This document shows positions 60,111-64,000 of a DNA stretch of 64,000 nt, piece after piece (the stretch's first letter is position 1; each line of letters opens with the position of its first letter). Location: the NCBI GenBank assembly GCA_015680685.1, contig MNCI01008344.1, forward strand, positions 1 through 64,000. Direction: 5' to 3'. The position numbers and the translations under genes were made by a program. The notes beneath the pieces are model-generated. The model was not told the DNA's origin. It ran no database searches and worked only from the letters and a program-made list of their open reading frames with translations. The DNA comes from Gnetum montanum (Eukaryota > Streptophyta > Gnetopsida > Gnetales > Gnetaceae).

Positions 60111-60900
60111 ATCCCTAAAGATTAGAGGCCAATAGTATTTTGCCATCAGGATTTTTATGGTCATGGACCTCCTTGCATAGTGGCCTCCACAAGGGCCTTC
60201 ATGAGGATCATGAAGAATGCATAGTTGATCCACATAAGAGACATACTAAGAAACTAGGCCATCATCACACACCTTGTAAAGGTTTCCGTTGATTTCTATG
60301 AAGTACTTTGCCTAATGAAGAAACTGTTATTTCTTCATATCATTTTTTTTCTATGGGAACTTGATCGCTTATTGCTCCTATAAAGAGGAGTTTGTCTAAA
60401 AATTGATCAAAGAGTGGACTCTCCTCTTTGTTATCCCATCTTAACCAAGAGAAATAGTCAACAATCACATTCTCAATCCCTTTTCAATCTACCATTGTGA
60501 GATTGAATCCCTATAAGATCACAAGTCACCATATGATACGGGGGCATACCATTGGCTTATTCATCAGGAAGTAAATGGCACTGTGATCTATATGCACAAA
60601 TACTTTATAACCAAGCACATAGTGCCTAAACTTGTTGAGAGCATACACCACTACCATCAATTCTTTCTCAATTTTAGTGTAATTTAATTAATCACTCACA
60701 ATGCTTTGGCTTGTGTAGTGTATATAATATGGACATTTCTTATTGTCCAACTATGTAAGCATAGCTCCCAATTCATAATTAGATGCATCTTCATTATGTG
60801 GAATGGTTGGGACTAGTCTAATGCCTGTAAAATTAGAGTTTTTACAAGTTTATCCTTCAACTGTTGGAATGCATTTTCACACTCCTTGGTCCAAAAAAAT
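60111..60900 (-). pseudogene. Element D RNase H region
   Basis: Translated pieces follow the Ty3/gypsy RNase H: ECENAFQQLKDKLVK and an FHIMKMHL stretch near 60790, then LNWEL-like and YCFLY-like remnants to about 60580. A segment HYARRSMTIKILMAKYYWP (about 60165) begins the integrase zinc-binding part. Very many stops; domain limits are approximate. Confidence 0.6.
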
Positions 60901-62033
60901 GGTGCATCTTTCTTTGTAGGCTCAACCAATGACTTTTTTATTTTAGAGAATTTCTCTATGAATCACCAATAGTAGCTAGTGTGTCCAAGTAATGATTAGA
61001 GATCTTTAACTATCTTTGGTTATCGTGTTATTTCTTAGATGATATTTATCTTCTCCAAGTCTACCTTAATCCCTTTTTGTAAAATTCAATACCCCAACAC
61101 AATGCCTTCCTAGACCATTAGATGGCTTTTATGCCAATTAAGCCTGAGGTTTGTTTTAACATATCTTTTTAATACCTACTCAAGGTGATCCAGGGCTTGC
61201 TAAAATGTATCCCCATAGGTAGAAACATCATCCATAAAGACTTCTACCTCACTACCAATTTGTTGTTGAGAAATACTAGGGACCAGGCAATGAAATGTTG
61301 CAAGGGTATTACATAGATCAAAAGGCATTTTATGCTATGAAAAATTTCCCCAGGGACTTGTGAATGTTGTATTGGCCTGATCTTCTAGCAAAATTTGGAT
61401 TTTGTTATAGCCACTATAACCATCCAAGAAGCTATAATAAGAATCCTTGGATCTAGTGTCCAACACCTGATCTAAAAATGGCAATGGAAAATGATCTTTA
61501 AACATTACCATATTCAATAACCTGAAGTTCACACAAACTCAACACTGGCCACCTTTCTTTGGCCCAATTACAAGTGGGCTAAGCCACTCACTATCCACAA
61601 TGGGATAGATGAACCCCTCCTTGAGGAGTTGTTCTATTTCCTCCTTGACAATCTATTTCAATTTTGGGTTTAGCCACCTCTGCAGCTACCTTCTTGGCTT
61701 CATGGCCATGTCACTGTAAATGCAATGCTAGCATATCTATGGGTCAATTCCTGTAAGTTTGAGATATGACCAAGCAAAGGTTGTTGGCCACTTTTTGATG
61801 ACCTGCAAGAACTTATCTTTTTTTTTTTGAGGAGTAAGATTTGCATTGATTATGATTAGCTTACCATTTTTCAAACATGCATACTCCATGCTGATCGGTA
61901 GAGTTTTTAACTCTAGGGGCCTGTTTGAAATTTTTAGGTATTTCCAACTCTCCCCAACATATATCATCATTTTCTTCATTGGAGAGTTGGCAATGAAGTT
62001 ACTCAAGTTTATCCATGCCTTCAACATAAGCAC
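60901..62033 (-). pseudogene. Element D reverse transcriptase and connector
   Basis: The open frame 61737-62033 is the connector, ending FAWSYLKLTGIDP. The polymerase proper includes 61335-61532 with MNFRLLNMVMFKDHFPLPFL and FLDGYSGYNKIQ, then EVEVFMDDVSTYGDTF with the active-site FMDD at 61227-61238, and LNWHKSHLMV-stop-EGIVLGY at about 61110. These phrases match Athila-type polymerases. The A/B deletion begins at about 61921 in this frame. Several stops interrupt the domain. Confidence 0.87.
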
Positions 62034-62196
62034 ATGTCAGGATCCCAGTAAGTTCCATGCATAGTGTGTTGTTATCAAAGTCAGATGTCAACCACTAGAT
62101 GCCATTCTATTTTGTGGCTACTGCATATAGGAACCTTTGAATATCTTATTTATTTTCACACTAATTGCATGCTTTAATGAATGTACTTTTGATGGA

Positions 62197-62640
62197 CTAG
62201 ATCTTTTGCATGCAATTGCACTTGTTATCATTGTATGCAATGCATGGAACACGCTTCTTCTCTAAATGTCCAAATTCATTTTTCTTGGAGATTTCCAAGG
62301 AGTGGTTCCTTATACACATACGTGCATCTACTATGCTTAACCAAGCCCTTTCCATAATGATGGGGAAGTCACCTTTACATTTTTCAACCTTGATCACCAA
62401 AAAATTGGTAGGGTAGGACCACCCACAAATTGTGGTCACAATGTCCTTCACTAATCCTAAAGGAATAGTGTTTGATTGGTCTACCAATTCTAAAAAAATG
62501 TTTCTCTTCTTAAGAGGTGGTAGGTTCCAGGCTTTGTACATGTCATGGGAGATGAGATTGACATCAAAACTAGAATCAAGAAGAGCCTTTCATGGCTCAT
62601 GTCCAGCAATCTATAAGTAAATGAGAGGACTTCCTTTATT
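62197..62640 (-). pseudogene. Element D aspartic protease
   Basis: KALLDSSFDVNLISHDMYKA at about 62535-62595, then WNLPPLKKRNIFLELVDQSN and LGLVKDIVTTICGW. The catalytic Asp is kept but the conserved Gly of DSG is Ser. Residue by residue it is very close to the protease of A (18729-19193) and B (4801-5260). It lies in a different frame from the downstream connector, so one indel separates them. Confidence 0.87.
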
Positions 62641-64000
62641 AGATCTTTTCATGGGAAGATTGCTAGCCTTGATCCAATTAGAGTAAGCATGAGTTAATAT
62701 CACAGTGCAGATCTAAGGTGGCACTTGGTTTGAAGGGTACTTGAATGTATTTGATGTAGAGGAAGAGGATGTTAAAGATATAGGGCAACTAGCCATATTA
62801 GGTTGTGAGGATTTGGGTGGATTGTTGGGTTAGAAGAAGGGTTGTTTCTTGGAATGATTATCTAAACCACCTAGTTGGAAGTCCGATTATGAATGTATAG
62901 CCCTCATAGCATTTCGTTGTTGTGGTAGTGGTAGAATCTCACCCTACATGGATGGATTAGAAGATAACTAGATCAAGGGTGGAGGGATATGCGTAAATAG
63001 ATGTAGAGGATGGTATGGATATGGGTTCTCTCCTTGAGTAGATGTTAAATTTGTTTGATGGTACTCTAGAGGGTAATAGTGATGCTGAAATGAGATGTGG
63101 CTTGTAGAACTTCTTGGAGAGACAGGTTGAACATAGTACTCATATGAATCTAGTTGCTTATAAGGGTACTACTATCTTTATAGTGGCATTTCCCATGATT
63201 GTGATTGCTGTCACTATTGATATTACTCATAGGATTGTGATGGAGCTCCACTTGGATAATAAGCTTGTTGGTGCTGGTGGAACTACCTCGAATTGGCTTG
63301 AGGATAGGAAAATCATCTAGGTTCTTACCTCCTTGCTAGTCATGGATTCAATGCATACACTCTAGACTCTTATAAGTGTGACACCACAAGATGACATCCA
63401 TTTGGATGTTCATATTGACAAATGTTACAACCAATATCATCTTTGAAGTCTATCTCCACAACTTCTTCTACTACAATAGCTTTGCCCTTACCTTTCTAGT
63501 AGGCACATTCAGCTTCTTTTCACCTTTTATGATTATGATCACTATTTTACTCTTTGGATTCTTCAAAAATATTTATAGTAATTTGAAATTTTTCATCCAA
63601 ATAGTCCCATAATTTATTAATCTTTGTCAAAATATCAGAGAAAAACTTTTGGATAGTCAAGGTTTTCCTATTCACCACTTCTTCGAGTGGTGACTCCTCC
63701 TCATCACAAAATTGAACCTCCTTTTTTCTTATAAAAGGGTCCCTATTATACTGTTCTGCACTTTCCCTTTTTGCAACTCACCTTTTTATTTTTCTTTTAG
63801 TTCAAACAATCTCCCTTTAGCATACACACCAAGAGTTATTGTAGTTTCTACTCTGAGCCCATCTATGATGTGATGAAGTTGTTTTCTCTGAGAATAACCA
63901 TGGCCAAGGCATCAGTGTAAGAGTGAATAATATTTGCGCATGGTAGCATTCAAGGGTTCATATGTTTGCTATTTCTAGCCTTGGATTTGCCTTCTCAAAT
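62641..64000 (-). pseudogene. Element D gag, C-terminal half
   Basis: The capsid-like part near 63840-63990 reads ATMRKYYSLLH and HHIIDGLRVETTITLG, matching A at 17340-17480. The zinc-knuckle-like GCNICQYEHPNGCHL is at about 63395-63440, followed by a proline, glutamine and tyrosine-rich linker (YKQLDSYEYYVQPVS near 63150). The N-terminal half is beyond the window. Numerous stops occur, most at Gln or Trp positions of the relatives. Confidence 0.8.

Larger units (their letters stand above)
57250..64000 (-). mobile_element. Element D: Athila-like Ty3/gypsy element with full pol, 5' end outside window
   Basis: Minus-strand element with gag (from beyond 64000), protease, reverse transcriptase, RNase H, integrase and a long 3' region. 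The gag, protease, last pol codons and 3' region match elements A and B closely, so it is the pol-bearing relative of that non-autonomous lineage. Reverse transcriptase phrases such as KDHFPLPFLDQVLD and FLDGYSGYNK are typical of the Athila branch. Many stops and at least one frameshift are present; this copy is dead. Confidence 0.85.

Noticed and set aside
62432-62620. Plus-strand frames over element D protease
   Set aside because: Antisense shadows of a clear minus-strand protease.

Overview
This window looks like an intergenic, repeat-dominated stretch of a large plant nuclear genome. It is AT-rich, poor in long open frames, and almost completely filled with old, nested LTR retrotransposons plus a LINE and a DNA transposase. 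A TIR-type resistance-gene exon and pieces of a plant RRP36-like (ribosomal RNA processing) gene point to a seed plant. The very large, slowly purged retroelement content would suit a gymnosperm, but nothing here proves that. I see no intact host protein-coding gene, no tRNA or rRNA gene, no CRISPR array and nothing bacterial. All gene entries are decayed or partial. Layout: 1-398 is the end of an LTR. 399-11850 is a three-layer nest on the minus strand: gag-only element C contains element B (1886-9693), and B contains a solo LTR (7184-8032). Each of the two inner insertions has a recognisable 5-bp target duplication, and the broken reading frames rejoin in frame when the insertions are removed. 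12336-13290 is a minus-strand PIF/Harbinger transposase relic. 15199-21885 is element A, a full-length plus-strand relative of B with duplication AATAC. About 23080-28170 is a plus-strand L1-type LINE. 30230-30250 is an LTR end plus a primer binding site. 30648-40936 is element E, a minus-strand Ty3/gypsy element with a second RNase H domain. 40937-42104 is F, the 5' end of a C-like element. 42105-47415 holds scrambled RRP36-like exons and a 1.46-kb inverted repeat. 47767-48240 is a TIR exon pseudogene. 48583-54889 is a complete Ty1/copia element with 577-bp LTRs. 57250-64000 is element D, a minus-strand Athila-like Ty3/gypsy element running off the window edge. How the parts relate: A, B and D share gag, protease and most of the 3' untranslated region, but A and B lack the reverse transcriptase, RNase H and integrase that D carries. 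A and B keep the last codons of the D polyprotein fused in frame just after the protease. They therefore look like one non-autonomous lineage made by a single internal deletion and moved by the enzymes of a D-like partner. C and F are a further non-autonomous, gag-only branch with the same tRNA-Asp-type primer site. Decay is dominated by in-frame stops with few frameshifts; where relatives can be compared, several of these stops fit C-to-T or G-to-A change, as expected for old methylated repeats.
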